DNA from: Myxococcales bacterium
GTDB taxonomy: Bacteria > Myxococcota_A > Polyangia > Haliangiales > Haliangiaceae
Assembly (NCBI GenBank): GCA_016794525.1
Contig: JAEUJY010000096.1
Location: forward strand, 1 to 57,795
DNA length: 57,795 nucleotides
Reading direction: 5' to 3'
The position numbers were made by a program, and so were the translations under genes. Shown piece after piece: positions 6,822-17,097 of this stretch. How positions within the stretch are numbered: position 1 is the first letter of the stretch; each line of letters opens with the position of its first letter. Under the pieces are notes generated by a model. It saw only the letters and a list, made by a program, of their open reading frames with translations. It was not told the origin of the DNA and ran no database searches.

Positions 6822-8543
6822 GTGACCGATCTCGATGTCAGCCCCCACCCGTCGCGCCTGCACCTCGCCGCCGCCGAGGACGTCGACGAGTTCGTCACCG
6901 CGCTCGGCGCGTTCGAGCGCGGCGAGCTCACCGCCGACGACTGGCGCAAGTTCCGCCGGCTGCGCGGCGTCTACGATCAGCGCCAGGACGGCCGCTCGAT
7001 GATCCGGGTCAAGGTGCCGGGCGGCGCGATCACCTCGGCGCAGCTGCGCACCGTCGCCGACGTCGCCGCGCGCCACGCCGGCGGCATCGCCCACGTCACG
7101 ACCCGGCAGTGCTTCCAGCTGCACTTCGTCCCGAGCGGCGAGGTCGACGCCGCGCTGGCGGCGCTGGCCGACGGCGGGCTCACCACCCGCGAGGCGTGCG
7201 GCGACTCGGTGCGCAACGTCACCACCTGCCCGCTCGCCGGCGTCAGCGCCGACGAGCCGTTCGACGTGTCGCCCTACGTCGACGCCATGGTCCGCCACTT
7301 CCTGCGCGGGCCGTGGTCGTCGAAGCTGCCGCGCAAGCTCAAGCCGTCGATCGGCGGCTGCTGCGGCGGCGACTGCTCGCAGGCGTTCATCAACGACCTC
7401 GGGCTGCTCGCGACCACCGCCGCCGACGGCGCGCCCGGCTTCCGGCTGATCGCCGGCGGCGGCCTCGGCACGCTGCGCCGTTCGGCGATCGTCCTCGACG
7501 AGTTCGTGCCGGTGGCCGAGCTGCTGGCCGCCACCGAGGCGGTGGTGCGGGTGTTCCACCACCACGGCAACCGCGACAACCGGGCCAAGGCCCGGCTCAA
7601 GTGGGCCATCGACAAGCTCGGCGCCGATCGGGTGCGCGAGCTGTACCGCGAGGAGCGCGCCGCGATCGCCGCCGAGGGCGGCCGGCCGTACACGCCGATC
7701 GCGCTGGCCGCGCCGACGCCGCGGCCGCGGCTGCCGCTGGCGGCGACGCCGCGCGCCGGCTTCGACGCCTGGGTCGCGGCCGCGGTCGCGCCGCAGCGCC
7801 AGGCGGGCTACGCGATCGCCCGGGTGCGGGTGCCGCTGGGCGATCTCACCAGCGGGCAGCTGCGCGCGCTGGCGGCGATCGTCGACACCCACGCCGACGG
7901 CGAGCTGCGCACCACCAACGATCAAGACGTCGTGCTGCGGTGGCTGCCGACCGAGCGGCTGCCGCTGGTCCACGCGGCGCTGGTCGACGCCGACCTGGCG
8001 CTGACCGGCGCCGGGACGATCGTCGACGTCACGTCGTGCCCGGGCGCCACCAGCTGCCAGCTGGCGGTCACCACCTCGCGCGGCGCGGCGCGCTCGCTCA
8101 CCGACGCGCTGGCGCTCGACGCCGCGGTGATCGCCGCCGCGCCCGACCTGACGATCAAGATCTCGGGCTGCCCCAACTCGTGCGGGCAGCACCACGTCGC
8201 GGCGATCGGCCTGCAGGGCGGCGTGCGCAAGCTGGGCGGGCGCGCGGTGCCGCAGTACCTGCTCCACGTCGGCGGCGCGACCACCGCGACCGGCGCGCGC
8301 TTCGGCCGGCTGGTCGCGAAGATCCCGGCGCGGCGGCTGCCGGCGGCGATCGCCGCGCTGGCGCAGCTGGTGGCGCGCGAGCGCCGCCCCGACGAGGCCG
8401 CGAGCGACGTGCTGTTCCGCCAGGACGACGCCGCGCTCGACGCCGCGCTGGCCGGGCTCGGCGAGCTGAGCGCCGCCGACGCCAGCGAGCTGGACTTCGT
8501 CGATCTCGACGACGGCGAGACCCGCCACGTCGTCGCGGCGTGA
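6822..8543 (+). CDS. Siroheme-containing nitrite/sulfite reductase
   Basis: This 573-residue protein has the two repeated ferredoxin-like halves of the family. TTRQCFQLHFV and CGDSVRNVTTCPLAG lie in the N-terminal half. The cluster/siroheme ligands lie in the C-terminal half: TSCPGATSC (Cys ~404 and ~410) and SGCPNSCGQHH (Cys ~448 and ~452). It would carry out six-electron reduction of sulfite to sulfide or nitrite to ammonia. Its place after cysH and siroheme genes favours sulfite, but families overlap. GTG 6822 has TGGAG upstream. No flavoprotein subunit is nearby, so ferredoxin is the likely donor. Confidence 0.92.
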   Translation: MTDLDVSPHPSRLHLAAAEDVDEFVTALGAFERGELTADDWRKFRRLRGVYDQRQDGRSMIRVKVPGGAITSAQLRTVADVAARHAGGIAHVTTRQCFQLHFVPSGEVDAALAALADGGLTTREACGDSVRNVTTCPLAGVSADEPFDVSPYVDAMVRHFLRGPWSSKLPRKLKPSIGGCCGGDCSQAFINDLGLLATTAADGAPGFRLIAGGGLGTLRRSAIVLDEFVPVAELLAATEAVVRVFHHHGNRDNRAKARLKWAIDKLGADRVRELYREERAAIAAEGGRPYTPIALAAPTPRPRLPLAATPRAGFDAWVAAAVAPQRQAGYAIARVRVPLGDLTSGQLRALAAIVDTHADGELRTTNDQDVVLRWLPTERLPLVHAALVDADLALTGAGTIVDVTSCPGATSCQLAVTTSRGAARSLTDALALDAAVIAAAPDLTIKISGCPNSCGQHHVAAIGLQGGVRKLGGRAVPQYLLHVGGATTATGARFGRLVAKIPARRLPAAIAALAQLVARERRPDEAASDVLFRQDDAALDAALAGLGELSAADASELDFVDLDDGETRHVVAA

Positions 8544-8553
8544 CCGGCGCGGC

Positions 8554-9315
8554 CTACCAGCCCCAGCCGATCCACCACGCCAGCGCGCGCACCCGCGTCG
8601 ACGCGTGGCGCCCGAGCAGCTGCGGGTAGCCCGCGCTCAACCCGATCGCGGCGCCGCGGTAGCGCCCCTCGACGCCGGCGGCCAGCGGCACGACGAGCGC
8701 GTCGGCGAAGCCGGTCAGCTCGCCGCGCACGCCGGTGGCGAGCCACGCGCTGCCGGCGCCGAGATCGACGCCCAGCCACGCCGGCACGCCCAGCGCGTCG
8801 CGATCGCCGTCGGCGCGATCGAGCGCGACCGCGACCTCGGGCGCGATCCGCCACCACAGGTGCCGCTCGGCGCCGCGCGCCACCACGCCGAGCCGCAGCA
8901 GCGGCGACCACGCCGCGCCGACGCCGAGGCGGACCACGCCGGTGAGCGCGGCGGCGCCCGGCACCCGCCAGCGGGCATCGACGAACCCGCCGGCGTATAG
9001 TCCGGCGCAGTCGTGCGCCGTGCTGTCGATGCACACCCCACCGCCGTCGCGGGGCTCGCCCAGCGCGGCCGCGCTGTGGCTGACGCCGATCGCGAGATCG
9101 GGCGTGACGCCGACCACGGCGTCGAGGCCCAGCGCCCAGGCGGCGCCGACCTGCCCGACGGTCAGGCTGCGCTCGTCGATCAGCTGGACCGCGCCGTGGC
9201 CGGGCGGCGGCCGGGTCGCGCCGACCGCCAGCGCCGGCTCGGCGGCAGCGGGCGCCGCCAGCGCGACGCTCGCGGCGGCGGCGAGCGACGCGAGGGAGGT
9301 GCGCGAGGCGGCCAC
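8554..9315 (-). CDS. Secreted or outer-membrane protein of unknown function
   Basis: This 253-residue product starts with a clear signal peptide (TSLASLAAAASVALAAPAAAEP). The rest is Gly/Ala-rich with many short alternating hydrophobic stretches (VGAAWALGLDAVVGVTPDLAIG, split here only in reading) and ends in IGWGW, which fits a small outer-membrane beta-barrel. Two Cys (CIDSTAHDC) may form a disulfide. GTG 9315 is the only sensible start. The gene is convergent with the sulfite reductase gene (ten bases apart) and divergent from the next envelope protein. I cannot name a family. Confidence 0.65.
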   Translation of the reverse strand: MAASRTSLASLAAAASVALAAPAAAEPALAVGATRPPPGHGAVQLIDERSLTVGQVGAAWALGLDAVVGVTPDLAIGVSHSAAALGEPRDGGGVCIDSTAHDCAGLYAGGFVDARWRVPGAAALTGVVRLGVGAAWSPLLRLGVVARGAERHLWWRIAPEVAVALDRADGDRDALGVPAWLGVDLGAGSAWLATGVRGELTGFADALVVPLAAGVEGRYRGAAIGLSAGYPQLLGRHASTRVRALAWWIGWGW

Positions 9316-9339
9316 GGGAGGAGCGCAGCCTACCGCATC

Positions 9340-10275
9340 GTGCTCGCGCTCGCGCTGTGGCTCGCCGGGTTCGGCGTCGCCCACGCCGAGCCGCCGCCGA
9401 CGCTGGTGCTGGTCGCGCCGCCGACGCCGCTGGTCGACGCGGTGACCACCGGGCTCGGCCCGTGGCAGATCCGCGTGGTCGTGGTCACGGCGCCGATGCC
9501 GGCCGACCAGGCCGCCGCCACCTACCGCGCGACCTACGTCGCGACGGTCCGGGGGACGACGCTCGAGCTGTTCCACGTCGGCGAGCCGGGCGTCCAGACC
9601 CGCGACGTCCCGGCGCAGATCGACGACGTCGAGGCGGCGTCGATCGCGCTGACGCTGAAGACGTGGATGCGCCTGGGCCCGCCGCCCACCGACGGCGCGA
9701 CGCCGGTCGACCCGCCGCCGCCGCTGATCGACCCGCCGCCACCGCAACCGCCGCCGCCGCCGCCGCCCGCCCCGCCGCGCCTCGCCGGCTTCGCCTCCGT
9801 CGGCTTCGGGGTCCGCTTCGATCAAGGCGGCTTCGGCACCCGCGAGCGGCTCGTGCTCGCCGCCGGCGTCGCCACCCCGCTGATCGACGGCTTTCTGACC
9901 TGCGACCTGGGCTCCGACATCGACGTCGACCGCACCACCGTGTGGTCCGAAGCGCTGATCGGCGCACATCTGGGCCATCGCGTCCGGCTGGGGCGGGGGT
10001 GGTCGATCCGGCCCCGGATCGGCGTGGGGGCGCTGCGCAGCCGGGTCGAGGGCCTCAACGCCGCCAGCGGCAAGACCGTCACGGTCATCAACTATTCGCT
10101 GTTCTTCGACGCCGCCGCCGACGTGCTCTGGCGGCGTGGCCCGTGGCTGCTCGGGGCCACCGCCGCCCTCACCGGGGTGCCGGCCGACCTCGAGATCCGC
10201 GGCCAGCTCCGGGTCACCGCCCCGGCCCGCGTCGAGCCGTGGCTCGCGATCTCGGCGGGGCTGCAGTTTCCCTGA
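9340..10275 (+). CDS. Envelope protein: signal peptide, Pro-rich linker, C-terminal beta-barrel-like domain
   Basis: This 311-residue protein has a signal peptide (VLALALWLAGFGVAHAEPP), an N-terminal ~110-residue domain ending TLKTWMRLG, a linker made mostly of proline (about residues 120-147), and a C-terminal domain of amphipathic strands (FASVGFGVRFDQGGFG, LLGATAALTGVPADLEI) ending in a Phe-Pro pair. This layout is common in myxobacterial envelope proteins of unknown role. GTG 9340 is chosen because the signal peptide begins there; a GGAGG is present but 17 bases upstream. It precedes a sigma-factor operon by 47 bases. Confidence 0.65.
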   Translation: MLALALWLAGFGVAHAEPPPTLVLVAPPTPLVDAVTTGLGPWQIRVVVVTAPMPADQAAATYRATYVATVRGTTLELFHVGEPGVQTRDVPAQIDDVEAASIALTLKTWMRLGPPPTDGATPVDPPPPLIDPPPPQPPPPPPPAPPRLAGFASVGFGVRFDQGGFGTRERLVLAAGVATPLIDGFLTCDLGSDIDVDRTTVWSEALIGAHLGHRVRLGRGWSIRPRIGVGALRSRVEGLNAASGKTVTVINYSLFFDAAADVLWRRGPWLLGATAALTGVPADLEIRGQLRVTAPARVEPWLAISAGLQFP

Positions 10276-10322
10276 AAGAAACATGCGACCCTGGAAGGGG
10301 ATGAGCGCACTAACGGGTCGTG

Positions 10323-10916
10323 ATGGCTGCGGTTAGCCGAACCAGCGACGCCGAAGTGGCGGAGCTGTGTGCGCGCGGCGACCGGGCCGCGCAGCGGGAT
10401 CTGTTCCTGCGCACCCGGACCGCGGTCCACCACACGCTCTACCGCGTGCTCGGCAGCAACCGCGAGGTCGAGGACCTGCTGCAGGAGACCTACCTCGCGG
10501 TGTTCCGCTCGATCGGCAACTACGCCGGTCGCTCCAGCCTGCTCACGTGGTGCTGCTCGGTCGGCACCCACGTCGCGCTGAGCCACCTGCGGCGCAAGCG
10601 GCCGGTGCCGGTCGCCCAGCTCGAGATCGAGAGCGAGGCGCCGTCGACCGATCAGGTCGTCCGGGCCCGCGCCGCGCTGGCGCGCCTGTACCACGCGCTC
10701 GACCGGATCGATCCGGTGCAGCGGGTCGCGTTCGCGCTGGCGGTCATCGACGGCCGCTCGCTGGCCGAGGTCGCCGAGATCACCGGCGCGTCGCTGTCGG
10801 CGGTCAAGACCCAGGTGTGGCGGGCCAAGAAGGCGATCGACAAGCGCGCCGCGGTCGATCCGCTGCTGCGCGAGTACGTGACCACGCTCGCCGGCGATGC
10901 CGAGGGGGTGGCGTGA
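10323..10916 (+). CDS. ECF-type RNA polymerase sigma factor
   Basis: This 197-residue regulator has sigma region 2 (LGSNREVEDLLQETYLAVFR, LLTWCCSVGTHVALSHLRR) and region 4 (ALDRIDPVQRVAFALAVI, helix-turn-helix SLAEVAEITGASLSAVKTQV). It would direct polymerase to envelope or stress promoters. Its TGA overlaps the ATG of the FecR-domain gene (TGATG), a typical sigma/anti-sigma pairing. ATG 10323 follows a GTG at 10320; the two starts cannot be told apart by sequence. TAACGG lies six bases before the ATG and only partly matches the -10 pattern seen elsewhere here. Confidence 0.9.
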   Translation: MAAVSRTSDAEVAELCARGDRAAQRDLFLRTRTAVHHTLYRVLGSNREVEDLLQETYLAVFRSIGNYAGRSSLLTWCCSVGTHVALSHLRRKRPVPVAQLEIESEAPSTDQVVRARAALARLYHALDRIDPVQRVAFALAVIDGRSLAEVAEITGASLSAVKTQVWRAKKAIDKRAAVDPLLREYVTTLAGDAEGVA

Positions 10917-11989
10917 TGCGCGACGATCGCGACGATCTGGTGCCGCCGGTGGAGCCGCTGCCCGACCTCACCTGGGCGCGACTCGAGCGCCGGCTGTGGC
11001 AGTCGCTCGACGCGCCGGCGACGGCCGAGGCCGCGGAGGTCGCCCCGCCGCGCGCCGCGCGCTGGCGCTGGCCGGTGGTCGCGGCGACCGCGATCGCCGC
11101 CGCCGCCGCCGTGGCGATCCTGTGGCCGCGCGGCGAGGACCACGCGGCGCAGCCGGCGCCGCTGAGCATGCCGACCGGCACCGCGACGCCGGCGCGCGTG
11201 ACCAGCGCCGACGCCCCGACCGCGCTGACCTTCGGCGACGCCGACATCCAGCTGGCGCCGCGCTCGGCGCTGTTCCTGTCGGGCGACGATCGCCGCGGCG
11301 TCGACCTCGTGCTCGACCACGGCCGCGCCCACTTCGAGGTGGCGCCGCGCGCCGGCCGGGCGCCGTTCGTGGTCCACGTCGGCGCGGTCCGGGTGACCGT
11401 GATCGGCACCGGCTTCACGGTCATCCGCGACGGCGAGTCGGCGCAGGTCGAGGTGACCCACGGCATCGTCGAGGTGGTCGCCGACGGCCAGCGCGATCGC
11501 GTCGCGGCCGGCCAGGTCTGGGACCACGGCCTCCTGCGCGACGGGACGCTGGCCGCCGCGCCGACCGCGCCCGCCACGTTCGCGCCGGCGATCGACGCGG
11601 CGCCCGCGCCGGCGATCGCCGCCGACGCCCCGCCCACCGTCGCGAGCGCGCCGCCGCGGACGCCGGCGCCGCCGCCCGCGGCGCGCGTCGAGCGCCGCGC
11701 CCCCACCGCCCCGGCCGCGCCGACCGTCGCCCCGCCGCTGGATCCCAAGGCCGCCTTCGCCGCCGCCGCCGCGCTCGAGGCCCAGGCGCCCGACCGCGCG
11801 CTCGCGGCCTACCTCGCGCTCGCCGACGCCGCGCCGGCGTGGGCCGACGCGGCGCTGTTCGCGGCCGCACGGCTGGCCTTCGACCGCGGCGATCACGCGC
11901 GGGCCCGATCGCTGGCCGAGCGCTACCTCCGCCGGTTCCCGCACGGGCGCAACGCCCTCGACGCGCGCGCCCTGCTGGAGCGCCTGTGA
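10916..11989 (+). CDS. FecR-domain transmembrane (anti-)sigma regulator with tetratricopeptide-like tail
   Basis: This 357-residue protein has a short cytoplasmic N-terminus, one membrane helix ([19 protein letters not shown], ~45-63) and a FecR-like domain ([37 protein letters not shown], ~95-190). A Pro/Ala-rich linker and helical repeats ([28 protein letters not shown]) follow at the C-terminus. It probably holds the cognate sigma factor, encoded one base upstream, until an envelope signal arrives. The periplasmic repeats could bind the secreted Cys-rich lipoprotein encoded next. Confidence 0.85.
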   Translation: MRDDRDDLVPPVEPLPDLTWARLERRLWQSLDAPATAEAAEVAPPRAARWRWPVVAATAIAAAAAVAILWPRGEDHAAQPAPLSMPTGTATPARVTSADAPTALTFGDADIQLAPRSALFLSGDDRRGVDLVLDHGRAHFEVAPRAGRAPFVVHVGAVRVTVIGTGFTVIRDGESAQVEVTHGIVEVVADGQRDRVAAGQVWDHGLLRDGTLAAAPTAPATFAPAIDAAPAPAIAADAPPTVASAPPRTPAPPPAARVERRAPTAPAAPTVAPPLDPKAAFAAAAALEAQAPDRALAAYLALADAAPAWADAALFAAARLAFDRGDHARARSLAERYLRRFPHGRNALDARALLERL

Positions 11990-12014
11990 CCAACGCCCCC
12001 CGTGGAGTGAACAC

Positions 12015-12887
<873 letters not shown>

Positions 12888-14257
12888 CCGCGTGACCGCC
12901 GGCGGCGCGCCAGCAGCGCCGCCGCCAGCGCCCCCAGCGCCAGCGCCGAACCCGGGCGCTGGTTGGTCGAGCAGCACCCGCCCTCGTCGATCGTGACCAG
13001 GCACGCCAGGCCCTCGTCGTCGGCGGCGCGGCAGGTGAGGCCGTCGCCGCAGGCCGCGCCCGCCGGGTAGCACGGCGTGCTGCACACGCCCACGCCGCCC
13101 GCCTGCACGCACAGCTTGCTCGCGCACGCCTCGTCGGCGTCGCACGCCGCGCCCAGCGCGGTGGTGCCGGCCGGCGCGCGGCAGGCCCCGCCGACGCAGG
13201 CGTCGCCGTCGAGGCAGGTCGACGCGTCGACGCACGCCGCGCCCTTGTGCACGGTCAGCGTCACCGACGACACGTTGCCGAGATCGTCGCGGGTGCGGAC
13301 GTCGAGGTCGAGGTTGCCGTCGGGCACCTCGGCCGGGGTCCGCAGCTCGTAGGGCGCGGCGCCGGTCTTGCCCGGCAGCCGGGCCCAGACCCGGCCGTTG
13401 ATCCACAGCGCCATCTCGGCGATCGGCCGCGGGCTGTCGACCAGCGCGAACACCGAGAACCGCGACGCCACCGTCGCGTCGGGCGCGGGCACCGCCACCG
13501 TCACCGCCGGCGCGGCCGGCGCGGTCCCGGCGCCGATCGCCGCGGTCAGGCGCGTGAACGAGTTCTGGGTGTCGCCGCACTTGCAGGGGCGCTCGCCCAT
13601 CAGCTCGCCGCACGGCAGCGAGCGGTTGACGAACACCTTGGTGCCGCACGCCGGCAGGTAGGTCATCGGGTCGCGGCAGTCGAACTCGTGGTCGAGCCCG
13701 AACAGGTGGCCGGCCTCGTGGATCACCGTCGTGCACAGCTCCTCGATCTGGGTCTCGCCCTGCGGGTGCGCGTTGGCGAACGCGAACGCCAGCGCCGACG
13801 GCAACGGCGAACAGTCGCTGGTCAGCGGCGCGACGCCCAGCGTGTTGGCCGCGAAGCCCAGCGCCGCCGGCACCCCCGCCACCATCACCTCGACGTAGCG
13901 GCCGCTGGTCGGCTCGTCGGTGACCACCGTGATGTCCCACGGCGCGTAGCGCGCGCGGGTGCACGCCACGACCGCGTCCCAGGTGGCCTGGTCCCAGACG
14001 AACGGGTCGAGCGCGACCGACGCCGGCGTGTTGTCGCGCCCGAGGATCGACGAGGTGTCGCGAGCGGCGCTGTCGTCGCCGGCGGTCGCGGCGCAGCCCC
14101 CGGCGCAGCGGTTGAGGTAGATCGTGCGGGCGCCGCCGCCGGCGCGGGTGTGCGGCGGGTCAACCACCACGTAATCGAGCGGCTGCGCGGCCGCGCCGGC
14201 GGTGGAGAGCAGCAAGGCGGCCGGCACCAGCCAGCGCTTTCCGACGGGCATCCCGCG

Positions 14258-14263
14258 AAGGTA
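14258..14263 (-). promoter_or_regulatory. -10 element TACCTT of the metalloprotease gene
   Basis: On the minus strand TACCTT is followed by CGCGGG and then the ATG at 14251. The six-base spacing puts the expected transcription start at the start codon. No -35 hexamer is evident. Confidence 0.45.
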
Positions 14264-14324
14264 GCAGGCGCCGCGCCCGAGGGCCCCCGAGAGAACACCT
14301 CGCTCGTTCGCGCGGCCGATGCAT

Positions 14325-14414
14325 CCCGGCTGGCGGCGTTGCCGGTTCCGGTCCTCGGGTCACGTACGTCGAGTACGCTCCCCTGCGGTCCGCACCGGCG
14401 CCTTGCCATCCGGG
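14325..14414. other. Structured intergenic element (90-nt imperfect inverted repeat)
   Basis: The left arm reads CCCGG-c-TGGC-ggcgtt-GCCGGT (14325-14346). The right arm reads ACCGGC-gcctt-GCCA-t-CCGGG (14394-14414). They pair over three blocks with small internal loops. The 47-nt apex contains a smaller inverted repeat, GTAC-GTCGA-GTAC (14364-14376). It fills the gap between the divergent metalloprotease and 14472 genes, and codes for nothing recognisable. I recall similar elements (a GCGTTGC arm, a GTACGTCGAGTACGCTCC apex and a GCGCCTTGCCATCC arm) in intergenic DNA of other proteobacteria-like genomes, but cannot cite a named family. Confidence 0.5.
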
Positions 14415-14471
14415 CGCTCGACCGCGGGAATCGATCGATTTGTTCACTCAGGGGCCCTACGATTCCACGCC

Positions 14472-15428
14472 ATGCTGCACGCCACCCCCGCACCCGATCG
14501 CAGCTGGCGCGTGGTGCGCCGGCTGGCCCTGCGCTACCGCGGCGGGAGCGATCCGGATCACGATCGGCCAGCCCACGTCCGCGCCGCCAGCGCGCTGACG
14601 GTGTGGCGCGGCCAGGTCGCGGTGGTCTCGGACGACGCCAGCTTCGTCGCCACCGTCGACCTCGGCACGGGTCTGTGCGATCCGATCGCGCTGCCGGCCG
14701 GCCCCGACGGCCGCCGCCAGTTCGACAGCGGCCGCGGCAACAAGGCCGCCAAGCTCGATCTCGAGGCCTGCGTCACGCTCGACGGCGCGCTGGTCGCGCT
14801 CGGCTCCGACAGCGGCCTGGCGATCCGCCGCCAGGCCGCGGTGGTCGACGCCGGCGGCGCCCGGCTGGTCGCGCTGCCACGGCTGTACGCGGCGCTGCGC
14901 CAGCCGATCCTGGGCGCCGGCGCGCTCAACCTCGAGGGCGCGACCGTGGTCGGCGATCAGCTGGTGCTGGGCAACCGCGGCGGCGACGTGGGCGCCGACG
15001 GCGTCGCGACTATCGACGCGATCGCGCGGGTGCCGCTCGACGCGCTGCGGGCGCTGCTGGCCGATCCCGACGGCGCCGCGCTGCCGGCGATCGCGTGGAC
15101 GCCGCTGGCGCTGGGCCAGCTGGCCGACGTCGCGCTGCGGCTGACCGAGCTCGAGGCCTGGGGCGACGACCTCGCCTTCGCCGCCACCGCCGAGGCCACC
15201 GCCTCGGCCTACGACGACGGCGCGGTGGTCGGCAGCGTGATCGGCGCCGTCGCCGGCGCGCGCGCGTGGTGGGCGGCGATCGTCGACGAGGACGGCCGCC
15301 CGCTGACCGCCAAGGTCGAGGGCCTGGTGCGGTTCCACGATCGCTGGCTGGCGTCGATCGACGCCGACGATCCGGCGCGGCCGTCGGACCTGCTCGAGCT
15401 CGCGCTGGCGGCGCCGCCGCCGGCGTGA
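14472..15428 (+). CDS. DUF6929-like / beta-propeller-like protein
   Basis: This 318-residue protein has no signal peptide. It has repeating blade-like stretches: ASALTVWRGQVAVVSDDASF, then GRGNKAAKLDLEACVTLDG, LVALGSDSGLAI, ILGAGALNLEGATVVGDQLV and LEAWGDDLAFAATAEA. The pattern of short Val/Ala strands joined by Asp/Gly turns suggests a beta-propeller, and the segment order recalls DUF6929, though this match is from memory. No catalytic motif is visible. TACGAT lies eight bases before the ATG. It reads away from the structured element and is followed by an independent lipoprotein gene. Confidence 0.6.
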   Translation: MLHATPAPDRSWRVVRRLALRYRGGSDPDHDRPAHVRAASALTVWRGQVAVVSDDASFVATVDLGTGLCDPIALPAGPDGRRQFDSGRGNKAAKLDLEACVTLDGALVALGSDSGLAIRRQAAVVDAGGARLVALPRLYAALRQPILGAGALNLEGATVVGDQLVLGNRGGDVGADGVATIDAIARVPLDALRALLADPDGAALPAIAWTPLALGQLADVALRLTELEAWGDDLAFAATAEATASAYDDGAVVGSVIGAVAGARAWWAAIVDEDGRPLTAKVEGLVRFHDRWLASIDADDPARPSDLLELALAAPPPA

Positions 15429-15439
15429 TCGCGGCGGGC

Positions 15440-15445
15440 TATACT
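15440..15445 (+). promoter_or_regulatory. -10 element TATACT for the DUF4333 lipoprotein
   Basis: TATACT, a near-perfect -10 hexamer, is followed by GCGCCC and the ATG at 15452, predicting a leaderless mRNA. There is no Shine-Dalgarno sequence or -35 match. Confidence 0.5.
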
Positions 15446-15451
15446 GCGCCC

Positions 15452-15964
<513 letters not shown>

Positions 15965-15969
15965 CCGCG

Positions 15970-17052
15970 CTACTTCTTGCGGCCGAACAGCCCGGGCAGC
16001 TTGTGGCGCAGCCCGCGCAGCCGGTCGCCGAACGCGGTCGGCTGATCCTCGGGCCGCAGCTCGGCGATCGGGGTCAGCGCCGACAGGTCGCCGGTGCGCA
16101 CGCCCATGCCCAGCGACGCCCGCGCGTCGTTGACGGTCTTGGCCAGCATCGAGTGCAGGTCCTTGCGCAGCTGCACCTTCTTCAGGACGGTGCCGATCTG
16201 CCGCGCGAACTCGCGCGCGCTCGGGTAGCGCTGGTCGGGCTTGGCCGACAGCGCGCGGGTGATCAGCGCGGCGAACTCGGCGGGCACGTCGGGGCGCAGC
16301 GGCTTGAGCGGCTGCACCTGGCACTCGCGCAGCCGGACGTAGGTCTCGTAGTCGTTGGCGCCGTCGAACAGCTTGCGGCCGACCAGCGCCTCCCACATCA
16401 CCGAGCCCACCGCGAACTGATCGCTCGGCGGGATCGGCCGACCGCCGCCGACGATCTCCGGCGCCAGGTACGACATCTTGCCCTTCACGACGCCCGGCTC
16501 GGTGGCCTCGACGGTGCGATCCGCGGCCAGCGCCAGGCCGTAGTCGATCACCTTCACCATGCCGCGGGTCGTGCACAGGATGTTGTGCGGGCTGACGTCG
16601 CGGTGGACCACCGGCGCCGGGCCGTTGGCGTCGACCCGCTCGTGGCCGGCGGCCAGCCCGCGCAGCACGCCGACGCCGATCGCCGCCACCAGCTCCCAGC
16701 GCGGGCCCTCGCCGCGCTCGAAGTGCCAGCGGGTCCAGGTGCCGAGGTCGACGCCCTCGACCCACTCGAGCACCATGTAGTAGTTGCCGCGGTCGGCGAT
16801 GAAGTCGCGGACCTCGGCGAGGTTCGGCGACTCGAGCGCCGCGCCCAGCCGGGCCTCCTCGACGAACATCGCCACGTAGGCCGGCTGCTCGGCGAGGCCG
16901 GGGTGCATCTGCTTGACCGCCACCACCTTGCGGAAGCCGCGATCGCCCTCGACCTCGGCCCGCCACACGTCGGCCATGCCGCCGCGGCCGGCCACCTCGA
17001 TCAGGCGGTAGCGACCGCCGATCAGGTCCCCCGGTTTCGGCGCCTCGGGCAT
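15970..17052 (-). CDS. Eukaryotic-type serine/threonine protein kinase
   Basis: This 360-residue cytosolic kinase has a catalytic domain in residues ~10-290: glycine loop GRYRLIEVAGRGGMADVWRA, VAVKQMHP with the ATP-site Lys, HRDVSPHNIL with catalytic Asp, DYG in place of DFG (VIDYGLALA), and the activation/APE region MSYLAPEIVGG. The ~70-residue tail is basic with no membrane helix. HRDVSPHN and a Phe-to-Tyr change in DFG are common in myxobacterial kinases and should not abolish activity. Its substrate is unknown. It is divergent from a lipoprotein hydrolase gene by 45 bases. Confidence 0.92.
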   Translation of the reverse strand: MPEAPKPGDLIGGRYRLIEVAGRGGMADVWRAEVEGDRGFRKVVAVKQMHPGLAEQPAYVAMFVEEARLGAALESPNLAEVRDFIADRGNYYMVLEWVEGVDLGTWTRWHFERGEGPRWELVAAIGVGVLRGLAAGHERVDANGPAPVVHRDVSPHNILCTTRGMVKVIDYGLALAADRTVEATEPGVVKGKMSYLAPEIVGGGRPIPPSDQFAVGSVMWEALVGRKLFDGANDYETYVRLRECQVQPLKPLRPDVPAEFAALITRALSAKPDQRYPSAREFARQIGTVLKKVQLRKDLHSMLAKTVNDARASLGMGVRTGDLSALTPIAELRPEDQPTAFGDRLRGLRHKLPGLFGRKK

Positions 17053-17085
17053 GCCGCATCATCGCACGCACCCTCGGCCCCCGCG

Positions 17086-17091
17086 TAGACT
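17086..17091 (+). promoter_or_regulatory. -10 element TAGACT for the lipoprotein hydrolase
   Basis: TAGACT is followed by ACGCGG and then ATG at 17098. No Shine-Dalgarno site lies between, so the transcript is predicted to be leaderless. Confidence 0.5.
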
Positions 17092-17097
17092 ACGCGG

